A stretch of DNA of 64,000 nt from positions 124,001 through 188,000 of the forward strand of contig BDDD01001974.1 in NCBI GenBank assembly GCA_001972305.1, read 5' to 3'. Below the pieces are notes generated by a model, which was not told the origin of the DNA, ran no database searches, and saw only the letters and a list, made by a program, of their open reading frames with translations. Source of the stretch: Cephalotus follicularis (lineage: Eukaryota > Streptophyta > Magnoliopsida > Oxalidales > Cephalotaceae). A program made the position numbers and the translations under genes. Shown here one piece after another: positions 36,666-49,047 of the stretch (the stretch's first letter is position 1; every line of letters begins with the position of its first letter).

Positions 36666-37709
36666 TCTTTTGGAGGTTATGTATGAAGAGAAATTTTTAG
36701 GTAACGGTTGTTATGCGGGCACAACTAATATTAAAAAGACACTATCAATTTTAAATTTTTTTAAGGTTATTGTATGATGAAATCATGATGTGTAATACCA
36801 TATATACATAATACGAGGTTGACTGTTTCTACTAAGAATTTTTTTATGTGCAAATCAAACTCGCATGAGAAATTATATTAACAATAAGATTATTTCCATA
36901 ACCCAAATAGGGAAAAATCTAATCATCTATATCATTTCATATATCTTATTCGTTAATAAAGTGCAAAATAATAATGAAAATGTATCGATAATCTAAATGT
37001 GTGACAAAAAAAAACAATAAATATCAAAAAAATAACGAGAAATATAATAAATAATGACAATTTTATAACCTATTATCTTATAAAATTAATTTGTCAAGAA
37101 TTAAAAGCATTTTAAGGTTATGAAAATCATGATAGTAATATACATACACCTAGAAAGCTACAAAATAAAAATAGAATCCTTGTGAAGAAGAAAGCACGAA
37201 TTTCTACTTCTGATGAGTTAAGCTTTATTTGTTGATATAACTTCTTACTAAGTGAATATGTTGGAACTTACGTAATAAGTTTATCATACTATAGGGTGTA
37301 TGATTTATTATAAATGTTATTGTTGGTCCAACGTACATGCGGGGTACGTAAAACGGACGGATGGTTACACGTTCTTTGGGCAAACGGGGACCATATACCC
37401 AAACTAAATCCGAGGGAAAATGCAAATAATTTGTTAATAATTAGCAAAGCATGGGAATAAAAGCATAAATTTGATATTTTATTTCTGTAATAATGTAATA
37501 TGCTGCATAATTTCATTCAATCGTAAATCTTTCCACCCTTTTAACTATTTTTGTCATAGCTTTCGTTCGTGGAGCTATCCCGATTCCCTAACTTTATAAT
37601 TAGTGGTACTTAAAGTACGGCCTCAAACATTTGTTTATTGTTATGCTTATGTAAATGGTACCTTTGCTAATACATTTGTATGGATTTTTAATGCTTTATC
37701 TTGTAGTTA

Positions 37710-38613
37710 GCTCCCGTTTGGTAATGCGTTGGGAGGGGAAAAAGCGCTTTTTCTCCCAACGCAACGGAAAAAAACTGTTTGGTAATGAACGCCCCAAAAC
37801 ACTTATGTTAGAATCACTTTTTTCTTTAAAGAGTGAAAAGCTATTTTCTCTAACGCAGCAATATACCGTGTTGAAAAAACGCAGCTTTACCATTGCAATC
37901 ACATACACCAACAAACTTGTCAACAACGAAAATCAAGATCACATTGTTAACCCACCAAAACCCAGGACACAAAACCATACCCACAATCGATCCAGGCCAG
38001 CCACAATCGAACACCCATAGCCTTCAACCTGTCACTGTGAATGACCAAAACAAACTCCTGCATATAAACAACAGAGCCAAAAACCGCAACTACAGCCTGA
38101 AACAATAGCCATTATCCAAAACTGAACCGAAGCCTTCGAATCCTATCAACAGAGACCGACCCATGACCCACGAGATCGCACACCCTCAACCACCAATTCC
38201 GGTTACTAATTTGGGTTTCTCATTTGTCTTTATTTTTTAAAACAGCAACATGTGAAAGAGAGAGGATTAAGAACGGTTGAAGGAGAAGAGAGTGACCCGA
38301 GAACAAGAGATGGTGAGGATTGTTTATTGAGAAGTGAGAGAGAGAGAGATGCGAACTTAGAGAGAGTTCTGGTTTAGAGAGAGTGATGGTGAGAGGAGAT
38401 AGAGTTTAAGAAAGTGAGAATGAGAGTGGGTAATGTGTTACTGATGTTTGAAAAATAATGAAAAAAAGTATATTCTGTTTGTTTTTTTTATTTTTTATCA
38501 TTTTCTTTACCAAACACTTTTGTAAAACCCAAATCGCTTTTACCTACAACACTTTTACCCACAACACTTTTAAAAGTGATTTTAGACAACACACAGCAAT
38601 ACCAAACGGACCC
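37710..38613. mobile_element. PIF/Harbinger (Tourist-like) non-autonomous element, 904 bp
   Basis: The left end GCTCCCGTTTGGTAATGC and reverse-complemented right end GGGTCCGTTTGGTATTGC match at 13-14 of 18 positions. Both are bordered by TTA (37,707-37,709 and 38,614-38,616), as expected for this superfamily. Subterminal CACTTTTAAAAGTGATTTT and AGCGCTTTTTCTCCCAACGC motifs and an internal GA-rich stretch (38,255-38,420) parallel the element at 4.4-7.6 kb. No transposase is encoded. Confidence 0.7.
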
Positions 38614-38616
38614 TTA

Positions 38617-39555
38617 ATATACTCCCGTGTACCATTTGTAGTAGATTTTTAAATGCTTGCACATTCCTAATTGGTTACCATGGTCTCGATTGTGTCCATA
38701 ACCTTTCTTTATGTAGGTCAGTCGAAATACCTCATTCGAAGATCTAACGGAAGAGGATAATGCTATTTACCGCGATACATACTTAAGACAGAGTTGAAGA
38801 TTTCAAATCAGGAAAGAGATGTATTAACTCTTTACATAACGGAACAACGTTGCCTCAATTGCTTGTTTTTCTTATGTTGGATGCTTTGCTTTTTTTACAT
38901 ACAAATTTTGAAGCCTTATTTTGCTTGGTTATAGGGAAATACTTAGTCATTTTGAGACAAATTTTGGAACCAAGACAAACTTTCAAACCCTAAAACTCCA
39001 AGACTACATTGATGACAATGTAAGTGTTATTTTGTTGTTGTAGTAAAACCAAAATGTGTATCAGTTTATGAATCCCATGTTAATTACGTGTTATACTATA
39101 TATGACATGGTAGATTGTTGACCTGGTGACTACGAGACTAACGGCTAACCGCTGCCTTGAACATATCCCTAATCGTTTGTTGTTCATGCCATCGCAATTC
39201 GCAGTGAGTTCAACAAAAGTTTATTTAATCCATGCAAGAATACAGTTTGTTCCCATTTCACTGTCTTCGTGGTTGTTTAATTCAATGGCAGTCAAGGATC
39301 ATTAAAGGAAGTGCAACACTTAATAATTCCATAAGATTTTTTACGTCTCCTATCAAATATATGAGTGATATTTGCGTTTGTGAGCAGGTTAATTACCTCA
39401 CATTCTGCTATTTTTGCTTATGCATAGTATTCTTACATCCATAAACATATATGTACGTGCATTTGATAATGCTTTGTTGTGTCTTGAACAACTTCTGTTA
39501 AATATTTAGGTGTTTTAGAAATCTTCAATGAATCTTTTTTTTTCAACAGATCTTC
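38617..39555. other. Intergenic DNA, no gene seen
   Basis: Short frames only. I could not align this part with the PHT5 gene upstream of the relic that follows. Confidence 0.4.
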
Positions 39556-40015
39556 ATACGCTCAACAAATTGAAGAACGTCGCCGTTTTGTCAAGGATAT
39601 ATCAATAATGCTTGATAATCATCAGGTTTTTTTTTTTATATAATTTTTGTGGACTTATTCTTAGTTGTAGATGAGATTCACAAGCAGATTGGTCACTTCA
39701 TAAAAAATTGCGTTTTGTCAACTCTACAGGTTGTTAATCATGGAGGGTATCTATGAAGAGGTTTTGAATCATCCATTCACCATAAGGAAATGTCAAAATC
39801 TTTCACAATACTGAGATATTGTGTGATGTGTTTGTTCACTGGTTAGAAAGCATGTGAAACCTCTTTCATAAGCAACAAAACATATATATATATATAGGAT
39901 GATTATGACGACTCGTATAATCTTTTGATGCTGTGATTGTGTTATGCTCTTATTAATTGTTTGATGATGATAGTTACGGGTGCTTTGTGCTGTTTCCATG
40001 GATGCAATTCTATCA
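39556..40015 (+). pseudogene. Relic of a second PHT5 (SPX-MFS transporter) gene: part of exon 2 plus intron 2
   Basis: 39,556-39,625 corresponds to the 3' part of PHT5 coding exon 2 (62,928-63,012). Both read TACGC/TATGCACAACAAATTGAAG, then CGTCGCC and GTCAAGGAT/CTCAAGGAT, and end in AATGCTTGATAATCA(TCA)G before a T-run intron start. The predicted peptide YAQQIEERRRFVKD lacks five residues present in the intact gene. Intron 2 also matches: ATTGGTCACTTCAT, GTTCTTAATCATGG/GTTGTTAATCATGG, AAATCTTTCACAATAC(C/T)GAGATATTG, AAGCAACAAAACATAT and GTTATGCTCTTAT. The first half of exon 2 and the other exons are not found nearby. Because intron sequence is kept, this is a DNA-level duplicate, not a retrocopy. 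It lies about 4.5 kb from the NRPD1 stop. Confidence 0.8.
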
Positions 40016-41490
40016 AACACTTGAAGCAACAAAGATGCACATCATTTTATGCAATTCTTCTTGTCCTAAGAAATCATAAAAAAAACTGTTGACTTCACCA
40101 CTATCTATCTGTACTTTGTAAATTCTCATTCATTAACAGTTGTGATCTCTGATGCAATCAACTGAGGGATTGTCAAACCTATATATATATATATATAACT
40201 TCAATGCATGATCACTACGCGTTGCCATCGATACAATAGCAAGCTCAAGGGTTTTTTTACTCCTTTGCATGCTGGCAGATTTCTTCTTCAACCCTCGTTG
40301 TGTTTTAACCAAATTGAATATAAAAATGAATCATATATATTCATGCCTAAAAGAAGTGACTGCATTGAAAAGGAGCAATCCACCAGATAGTTCATGATGA
40401 TTCTAAGGTTGGGGCTTCCCATAAAGATACCAACAAATTTTATTTTATTTTAAAAAAAAAAACTTTAGCCTTGTATCATGCAGAGAAAAGTATGGATCAA
40501 TTTCATTTGCAAATACATCATGAGATAGTGTTTCCTACCCATATACATCAATTTAATTTGACAAAGCACAGACCTATTCATAAACTAGCTAGTTTTCCTG
40601 ATACAATGTTAAAAATTTCAAACAAAAAAAAAAATCAGCTCAAATTACACGAGACATCAAAAAAAAAAAAAATTGATTTTACATGATATGGTTTTATTAA
40701 CAGGTGCCTTTAAACATTTTTTAAGCATACTTCTTATTGGTTTAATACCTCAATTGATAACATCATATTTTTTATTTGAGTAATTCAATATCATATTCAG
40801 TTTAATAATCAACCAATAACTAATATGTTATTATCAAGTGTCGACACTTACTAACAAAATCATAATTATTAATTCTCATTAATTAGTACTTTCTCTAAAA
40901 TCACTCTAATCAGGCATAAAACATTCTATTCTAATGCCACCATTGTATTCATGCTCTCTCAAATGTGGATTGTATTGTCTTCATTATATTTAACAATTGA
41001 GGGAAGGTTCATTGCTACAATAGAGTGTATTAATTTCAAATCTTAATTAATGTCTCCATTGAGTGGTATTAATTGAGGTGACAAATTAAAAAGTTTCTTA
41101 CCAGATAACAATAAATCTTATCTCCTAATAATCTCTTGTCCCTTAGAACATATTTTGTCAATTGACTATAATTGTGAGTTACAAAGTATAACGTACATTT
41201 TTATTTATTGAATGGGTTATACAATGAAAGTAATGACCAATCATTCTATTATATTTTCAATTAAGGTGTAGTCGGATCGGATCACCCTACAAAAAATTGA
41301 ACCAGTAGGTTTAGTTTATTTTATTTTCATCTCATTCAAAATTTATGATTTTGGTTGCAATACAATTCTCACAATAGAAGTTTAACTGCGGTAAAAAAAA
41401 AAGACTACTATAAGTAGTATTTTTCTGACCAATGACCTTGTAGCCATGGACATTACTCTTATTTTTCTGTTTAACTGATAAGGTATTTAA
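40016..41490. other. Intergenic DNA, no gene seen
   Basis: AT-rich, with a (TA)n run near 40,180 and poly-A runs near 40,450 and 40,625. No coding or structural feature can be supported. Confidence 0.45.
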
Positions 41491-41943
41491 TGTTGGAGAT
41501 GATATTTATTTCGACATATTAACAGTACGATTATGATCTTATCGCTGGGGGTTCGAGGGTTCCGCTCCCCAGTGAAAGGAATGAATCTTTCTACCCTATG
41601 AGCAGACGGAGATCCCGCTACCTGGTCAGCGGACGGGAGTTCGGAGCAGTGCCCCCGAAATGATACAAGGTTTTTTTAATCGGATGCAGACATGATTTTA
41701 TATTAATTATTAGTAGTTTGGGCCTAATCCATGAATAGCTATTTGAATACTAGGGTTTTCTAATATTATTTATATAAATTATGAGAGTTTCTTATTTTCT
41801 ATTGTAACAGAGAGTGGCGTGAGTAGACTATTGAATCTATAGTCAAATCTCCTTTTGCAGACATAGTCCTGAATTTGGGTGAACTTAAGTAACTATGTGT
41901 CTTTTACTTTATCAATCGTACATTTAATCCATATTTATTAACA
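41491..41943 (+). mobile_element. Copia-type LTR, probably solo
   Basis: It starts TGTTGGAGATGATATT and ends CATATTTATTAACA. In between are GCTGGGGGTTCGAGGG, GGGAGTTCGGAGCAGTGCCCCCGAAAT, a TATA-like TTATATAAATTA near 41,771, and AGACATAGTCCTGAATTTGGGTGAAC...TGTGTCTTTTAC, the usual R/U5 layout of dicot copia LTRs. No primer-binding site follows, and the flanking pentamers (TTTAA and TTGTG) do not match, so it is an old solo LTR or a fragment. Confidence 0.6.
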
Positions 41944-42830
41944 TTGTGGGTGTTTGTTATTTATAAAATTAGAGAGAATTAAGTGTTAACGTTTTATAAT
42001 CTCATAGGATTTTTTTGTATTTTATCCAAATAACTACTACTATTTTTTTTGCAGTCCCTTACCCTTCTTTTGAAAGCTGTCATCCTCGATTTTATGATAG
42101 ATTTTCTCAACTCTCAAACTTCTCACTAAGATCTAGTGCTAATTATTAAACCATTAAACTAATTCTTAATATAATTCATAGATAATTTTTTTTTTCAAGC
42201 AAAACTATGATATTGCTAACTAGAATAGCATCATAACACAAAAATTGTCAACTCATTAGTTATGTCAAGTGCCAACATTAATCATGTTTGACATTTATTC
42301 CCATGCATTTTGACTCTTTTTTCCAACGGGATGATGATAAGACATGCTACATTAATACCTCTAACAAATATTGTCAATCTACCAATTATGTTTTGTTCTT
42401 TAAATTTACAGTCATGCTGATTAAATTAACATTTGAAGCATATGAAAACAAAATAAACACATGATTACCAACAAGATTGTTATCGTCCTGTATATTTTGG
42501 GGTTTTTTTTTTTTCGCTCTGACTATATTTTCGATATCAAAATGCTCTTTAACTAGAAAACTTCTTCTCATAAAAAAAAAATATAGTATTTCTGTACTAT
42601 AGAATAATAGACACCTCTTTACATACATTTATTATTATAAATTTGTTTATAAAAACTTGTTCTATACCACATTGAAAAGCTACAAAGCTTTTTGTCCCTT
42701 TATATAGAGAAGTACATTAGCACATACAAAAAGAGTTTTTGGGTCCACATAATTAGAAGCATGTTTTTATCATTTTCTTCTTCCTTTATATTTGCAGCCA
42801 TATTATTTTTCATACTATTATGTTATTTTT

Positions 42831-42890
42831 TGTCTGTTTTAATCCTTATATAATTCCAATTGTCTGTTTTAATCCTTATATAATTCCAAT
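42831..42890. repeat. Perfect 30-bp tandem duplication
   Basis: The unit TGTCTGTTTTAATCCTTATA plus the next ten bases is present twice without a mismatch, which points to a recent slippage or duplication event. Confidence 0.97.
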
Positions 42891-43845
42891 ACTATAGTAT
42901 CTGTCAACTTTCATTATGAAAGATTATTTACAAAACTCAAATAACAAACTGATCAAGACAAATAAATCTTTAAAGAAAGCGTAAATTACGCCTCAAGTTC
43001 TGTTTTGTTTTCTTCTACGTTCTCTAACATTTATTTATGTATAAACTATTTTTATTTTATTTTATTTTATTTTATGAGACAATATCTTTAATCAATACAT
43101 GACAAAAAATATATAAAAAAAGTACTATATTATTCCACACTACATACTACGATAATACTAGACTACAATGGCTTCATAATTTGCATTCTCGGTGGTGTAA
43201 TTAATTCACGATTGATGTTGCAAAATGTTAATATATTTGCTATAGTACTAATAATTGACATAAGAATGAACTGTTTTCATTGCAGGAGAGACGAGAGAAG
43301 TGCCACTTGCTTCCACTTTTTATAATATGCTAAGTGGCATTACTATTATTGATAATTTGCTATTTAATATATATAACTTCGATCGATTTAAATGTTAGAT
43401 CATTCTTAGGTGTTGAATCACTTAAAAACAATATGTATACGATTTATACTTTATAAATTTGACCGTTAAATTTGATAATCTATATGTATATCCTATATAT
43501 CAATTTTAAAAATAAAACTTTAAAAATTTTAATCATAAAGCTAATATTTTTGTTAAAATCGTTATAAGGGAATTCAAAATTGTTATAAGAAAATAAAATA
43601 GTTAGAGAATTTAATCAACTTAAAAATAAGTATTATAATCTACATATATAAATTATTTAATTCAATAATTATATTTATAATATATAAATCGTATACAAAA
43701 TCAAAAAATAACAAAATATGAAATCTGATATAGTGTTTAAGTATACTCAAATGTGATCAAGACGGTTCATTATATTTAGTTTCTTTTTTTATAAAACATA
43801 TAAGATTATTTATCTTGGTTTATGAAGTGATCGCAACTCGTCTCT

Positions 43846-43862
43846 CTTTTCTCTCTCTCTCT

Positions 43863-43905
<43 letters not shown>
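43846..43905. repeat. (CT)n(AT)n microsatellite
   Basis: A CT tract runs directly into about 19 AT units. Confidence 0.95.
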
Positions 43906-43907
<2 letters not shown>

Positions 43908-44801
43908 TTTGTTTTGTTTTGTTTGATATGATCCTCTTTGTATTTTTTTGTATCTGTATTTTAGAGAAGATGCTAAGTGAAAGGTGTAGCATTAGCAATA
44001 GTTTCCTAGTGATCTGACTTTTGAGGAGAAAGTAATTGACGTAACAAATAGGATTGATGTCAACTTTTTGACAATTATGAGCCAGTTCTATATTATTTTT
44101 GCTAATCATTACTAATATATAAAGTCATTCAATTTGCTACTTTTTAAACGCATTGTGATTATATATTACACCTCTTGGGCTTATGAGTAATTTGCTTAAT
44201 GTATTAATTAATAGGAACAATTACAAAAACCTATATATTTGGTATAAAAACATCCCTTAACTTTTGAAAATTATTAAAACCCGTTCATATGTTTCCTTTT
44301 TTTTTTTTTTTCGTTCATATGTTTGAAAATACATTACAAATACTTCTCTACCGCTCGTAAGTAGTGGTCAATATGTTAATCAACAAATTTTGACCCTCGA
44401 GATACCCCTCACATTCCTAAATAGTAACAACATAAATCTCCTTCAGTATGATTTAGTTACAAATACATCTTCCTATTATGAAAAAATAATATGCAAATTA
44501 AATTAGTGGACAAATGTTTGAAATTTTTTATAGAAAGAAATAGATATCTAAAATAATATTATTTATTTTTTCAACATTGTTTAATTATAAAAAGATAAAT
44601 AAAGAAAACAAAAACAAAAACAATTTTAGTGGTAAAGAACATGAAAAAGACATCGAGGTGATTGTGAGGAAGGGAGTAGTCAGTTAGTGTAAACAAAGAA
44701 GAGAAATCGAAATGGTGACCGGAGACAGCTCTGAGGACTCTCGAGGTAAATCGAAAGTAAAGAAAAGCAGTGAGACCGTGTGTTCGTACATGGAGGCCCC
44801 C

Positions 44802-44802
<1 letters not shown>

Positions 44803-44832
<30 letters not shown>
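44803..44832. repeat. (TA)n microsatellite
   Basis: About 15 uninterrupted TA units. Confidence 0.95.
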
Positions 44833-44834
<2 letters not shown>

Positions 44835-45119
44835 TCTGAGATAGTATTTCAGTATATTTTGACTTGCGGAGTAATGAGTCCTAATGAGATTCACATATCT
44901 TATAAAGTTTCTAGGCAACTGTATCTGTTGATACGACTCTTATCCGATCAGAAGTATCCTATCAGAAATATGATCCTAACAAGATATCGACCACTTTCGC
45001 TGATTATTCGTTTGATAGCCATGTGTCGTCATCCTAGTTAGTGGCCGATTTTGTGCTCATTAGTAACCCTTAAATTGTTGTTAATTTGACTAGAGTCTAA
45101 AAATTTCACTACTAAAAAA

Positions 45120-45495
45120 CAGGGCTACGGCGAGGGCACTTCCCCTCGTCGTCCCCTCTCCATTGACTCAACGGCGAGGGGAAAAAACCCTCGCCAAATT
45201 CCTCCTCGCGTCCACTTCACGAGGGCATGGCGAGGGTACGGCGAGGGTCAGGCCCCCTCGCTGTATATTGCCCTTTCCACGATGAGGGTATGTCTAGGGT
45301 TGGATCCCCTCACCATCATACCCTCGCCATGACGAGGGTATAGCTAGGGCAGTATCCCCTCGCCGTCATCTGCTCGTACATGCATATCCCCTCGTCAACC
45401 CTCGCCATACCCTCACCATGGCGAGGGTTTAGACCCTCGTCGTGTATATTTGCTGCAGAATGGCGAGGGCATTACCCTCGCCATGCCCTCGCAAT
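45120..45495. repeat. CACTA left subterminal repeat zone
   Basis: About twenty copies of CCCTCGCC-type motifs lie in both orientations within 375 bp. In En/Spm elements such clustered short motifs are bound by the TNPA-like protein and are needed for excision; that role is inferred here. Confidence 0.8.
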
Positions 45496-45748
45496 TCTGC
45501 AGATTCTGCTGATGGAACTATCAACAGAATCCATTCCCTATATTCAAGTAAAACTTGCAATTCATTTCAGCAGTAAGCACAATAACAGTTTATATTTCAC
45601 AATTGTGTAATTGACTTCATCCATAACTACTAAACGACACATTTCATTCATAGTAAACTAACAGAACAATGTAAATGAGCTTTACAACATATATATAAAA
45701 AGTGTAATACGTTTACAAATAGTCTTAAAATGTGTCAAACTAAACAAA

Positions 45749-47394
45749 CTACGACTTGTCATTGCTATCGTCCGAGTCTGAAGATGGCTGGAAGGGGGGG
45801 TGCCGAGTCCGCGACAAACTCTGATCAGATGATGTGCATGTGGACTGAGACCCCATCATCTACGTCATTTGAGCCATAAAAGTATCCAACTTCGACTCCA
45901 CCCGGTCCATCTACTGGCAAAGCTCTGAGACTGCCTCCGGCCCTGGGCCGATCTGTGTTGGCTGTGAATAGAATGGGCGACTTTGACCTCCCACTCCCGA
46001 CTAAGTACCTCGAAGTGCTTGTGGTAGCATCTTCGTGGAAGTCATGAAGTTCCCCAATCCACGGATCTTGCCCTTCCGCGGACCTCCAGTCACCTCTGTC
46101 CATGCCACAACGTCGAAGGGAGCCGCCCTACTACTGTCGTCGGGCCCTTCCATAGTATCCGTCCCGGCAGCAGCCCAGTACTTCTCCTACAAAAAAATAC
46201 AAGATTAATCAGTTAAATGGTTTACATATAAAGTGTAATTGACATATTCATTTCAGTTTGTGACGCACCATCCTCTCCATTATAATAGGAGGTGGAAGAG
46301 TATCATTCCTCGCCTTTCGATGGGTTTCGTAGTATACATCCCCAATCATTTTCCCCTTGCCCCCCTACAAGTCAAATGCAATTTCGAATTAGTTTGAAAC
46401 ACAAATTAAGTTTATTAAGCACCATAATTATAAATTAATTTTATTACTTACCCCAATCTGAAGTTGTCTTTCCATCGTGTAACTACCGCCAGTGTAGGTG
46501 GTGTGTGCTTCATTCGCCCTATTGGTGGCATTTGTTCTTGCCCGCTTCTGAAAATCCTCGGACATCCACCTGTTCACCATTTCATCCCACACTGGTCGTG
46601 GTATCTTTGCAGGGCCATGCTACATGCACTCATGGCTCATATGCTGCACACCAGTGCCCTTCATTGCCTTCCTCCTATAGTTACGCATTCACTTTGGGTA
46701 ATTCTCCTGCACGTAACTATAGAATGAAAGCTTGCTATGTGCATTAGATGGAAAAAAGTTGAAGTAGTCCTACAAAACATCAATGTCAAACAACGAGTTT
46801 AAAAAAAATCCTGAATAATATTGATTATTAACTGCAACAGTTTTACCCACCCATAGCTTCTCCCACACTAGTTCATTCTCTGAATCAGGCCACTGGCTCC
46901 ACGTGATCCATGGCTATAGTATTCTTCTCTTGATGACGGACGCTATGGTGTTCTTCACGTCCATCTCCTCAAAACACATACAATTAAACAAATATTAGCA
47001 TCAACATCATATGTTAGTTTTTAAAAAATATACTTAAATTACTAGTTACTTACACATTGGCACCGATATGCCGAATAGGCCTAGAATCAGCCCCCTGCGG
47101 GGGAAAGTCCGCCCCCTTACTAGCTCCCATCATCCGTCGCTGATGGGAACATGATTCAAAAACATGGTTACGTTTCGCTGTAAACATATATAACAAGACA
47201 TAACAAAAAAGTTTTGACAATAAAAACAGTTTAAGGTCAAATATCATGACATAACAAATTTCCTTACTAGCACTGGGAACATCGGTATCCTGTTCCCGTG
47301 TGTCTAACTCCATGGAGTCCGTCTCAGGATGCGTAGATCCGGAGGGTGTGGTAGAATCTCCAGGAATAGAGGAACGCGTGACTCTGCGAGGCAT
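45749..47394 (-). pseudogene. TNP1-like / Transposase_24-type CACTA accessory gene, decayed
   Basis: Starting at MPRRVTRSS (47,394), with a predicted intron after SASKE, the pieces read in order on the minus strand. They are a basic, Ser/Thr-rich N-terminus, FPPQGADSRPIRHIGANV, SYVQENYPK, KIPRPVWDEMVNRWMSEDFQ, RARTNATNRANEAHTTYTGG, GGKGKMIGDVYYETHRKARN, EKYWAAAGTDTMEG and a C-terminal coiled-coil-like SELCQ.MDRVESKLDTFMAQM region ending DDSNDKS. This is the layout of the Plant En/Spm (Transposase_24) proteins. Stops interrupt it in at least five places, for example after YVQENYPK, after HECM and after ALRGT. Introns keep GTAAGT donors (near 46,450). It can no longer make a full protein. Confidence 0.75.
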
Positions 47395-47546
47395 ATCTGC
47401 AAGAACTCACCGTATTTAAAAATGATACAAACTACATATAGTTGTCCTACTATATATTATCAAATTACAATATCGTGCCAAATTAGAAGATTAAGAATAC
47501 TATTACAAACAGTATTTACTACATAACTTCACTATTAACTTACAGT

Positions 47547-47703
47547 TTAATCTACGTTATCAATATCCATGTCGTCTTGACTATCGGAATCATCTTCCAT
47601 CACTCCGTCATCCTCATCTGTGTCAGAAACATCGTCTTCCCATTCATCTTCCTCATCATCCGTATTGTCATGGTCTGACGTAGGATCTTATATTCGAACA
47701 TTT
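47547..47703 (-). pseudogene. Acidic C-terminal tail of the TNP2-like gene, cut off by element C
   Basis: Directly beyond element C, the TNP2 frame continues as VRI, a stop, then DPTSDHDNTDDEEDEWEDD and further Asp/Glu-rich residues to DIDNVD and a stop at 47,547-47,549. Very acidic tails are usual at the end of TNP2-like proteins. The CATTT duplication is part of the original coding sequence. Confidence 0.7.
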
Positions 47704-48404
47704 TGTCACACCCTGTCTTTCCACGACATATAAGTGGTAAAGCAATCAACGTAAAGTAATCCAGCTCATACAAAAATACCAACAATTAAAAAAACCTTCA
47801 ATAGCGGAAGCAATAACTTAACGAGCCGAACATAAAAACACATCACGCATCCCATACTAGGTGATGCCCGATAATCTAAACATAACTGTCGATCGTCCAA
47901 AACGGAGCGTGAAATAATACATCAGTACGAAATAACAATGTAAACCATGTTACAAATAATCCCAAATACATATCATGGTAAATGTTCAATAACTCAAATA
48001 TAAAAAGAGAATATCCAAGCCTTCTCTTTAAGTCTCCGTGCATGCTCCATATCAAGACTACTCCATCAATCTATTACAGTAGGGGTTAGCCTTTGTCCTC
48101 ACTTGGCTAAGTGAATAAATCCATAAAATACAGTTCGAGTCATAAGGTAAAGAGTATCATGAATGAATGCACTATGATGAGCCATGACATGCAATTTTCA
48201 TAGTAAAAATACCTCTGTATATACATATAAAAATGTATGCATGCTCACAGTACAAATATAACTCATAAGTTATATCAACACAGGTAGTAAATATGTTCCC
48301 AAAAAGGAACCAGACAAACCAGTCGTCATGACCGTCGCCACCTCCTGGCCCCAACGTCACGCACTCTTACTCCATCCCAAACGGTTTTGGAGCAAGTCCT
48401 CAAT

Positions 48405-48560
48405 AAGTTGCTTAGCACAACGGCTAAACCAACAGCAAGTTACTAGCACAGTGGCTAAGTAATCACAAGTTATTAGCACGACGACTAATAATCAACAGGT
48501 TATTAGCACAATGGCCAATAATCAACAAGTTATTAGCACGATGGCCAATAATCAACAAGT
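48405..48560. repeat. About 37-bp tandem repeat in element C
   Basis: Five imperfect units built on AACAAGTTATTAGCACGATGGCTAATAATC. The last two differ by only a base or two, the first ones more. Confidence 0.85.
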
Positions 48561-49047
48561 ACAAGCATTTCATAGTACAAGTCAAGCAATTACATATAAT
48601 TACTTGATTGAAATATATTGTTCAAAATATATTATTCCGTTCACAAGTTGTAATAAGTTATAAACTTAAAACAATACATTTCTCTGTCTTTGGAAATACT
48701 TCCCCAATCATTTCGAAAATATATATATTCATAAATTATACATTTTCGCAAATTACATTTGATTTCAAAATCAAACCCCTAAATCAGTTCTCTGTCATTG
48801 GAAATACTTCCCCAACATTTTGAAAATATATAAATTCATGTGTTGACAATTATACATTTTCGTACCCAAATAATCATAATAATCATGCAAGCTTTTCAAA
48901 ATGGTTTGACATTTTCAGGAAAACAACCATAATGCAAATCACAGTAACAATGCGAACGTATGCTCAGAATGCATCTAGGTTCGTTTCTAGAGTCATTTCG
49001 GGTCTAACGGGTCTCATTCGTGCAAAATTCTACTGTCCAGGAGGAAA

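Larger units (their letters stand above)
41944..45103. other. Intergenic DNA, no gene seen
   Basis: AT-rich, with microsatellites listed separately. Small frames overlap the AT repeats and are artefacts. 43,045-43,170 is a relative of 3,890-4,010. Confidence 0.45.

Noticed and set aside
48405..48560. Regularly spaced repeats resembling a CRISPR array
   Set aside because: The units are contiguous tandem copies without unique spacers, in a eukaryotic LTR-like element.
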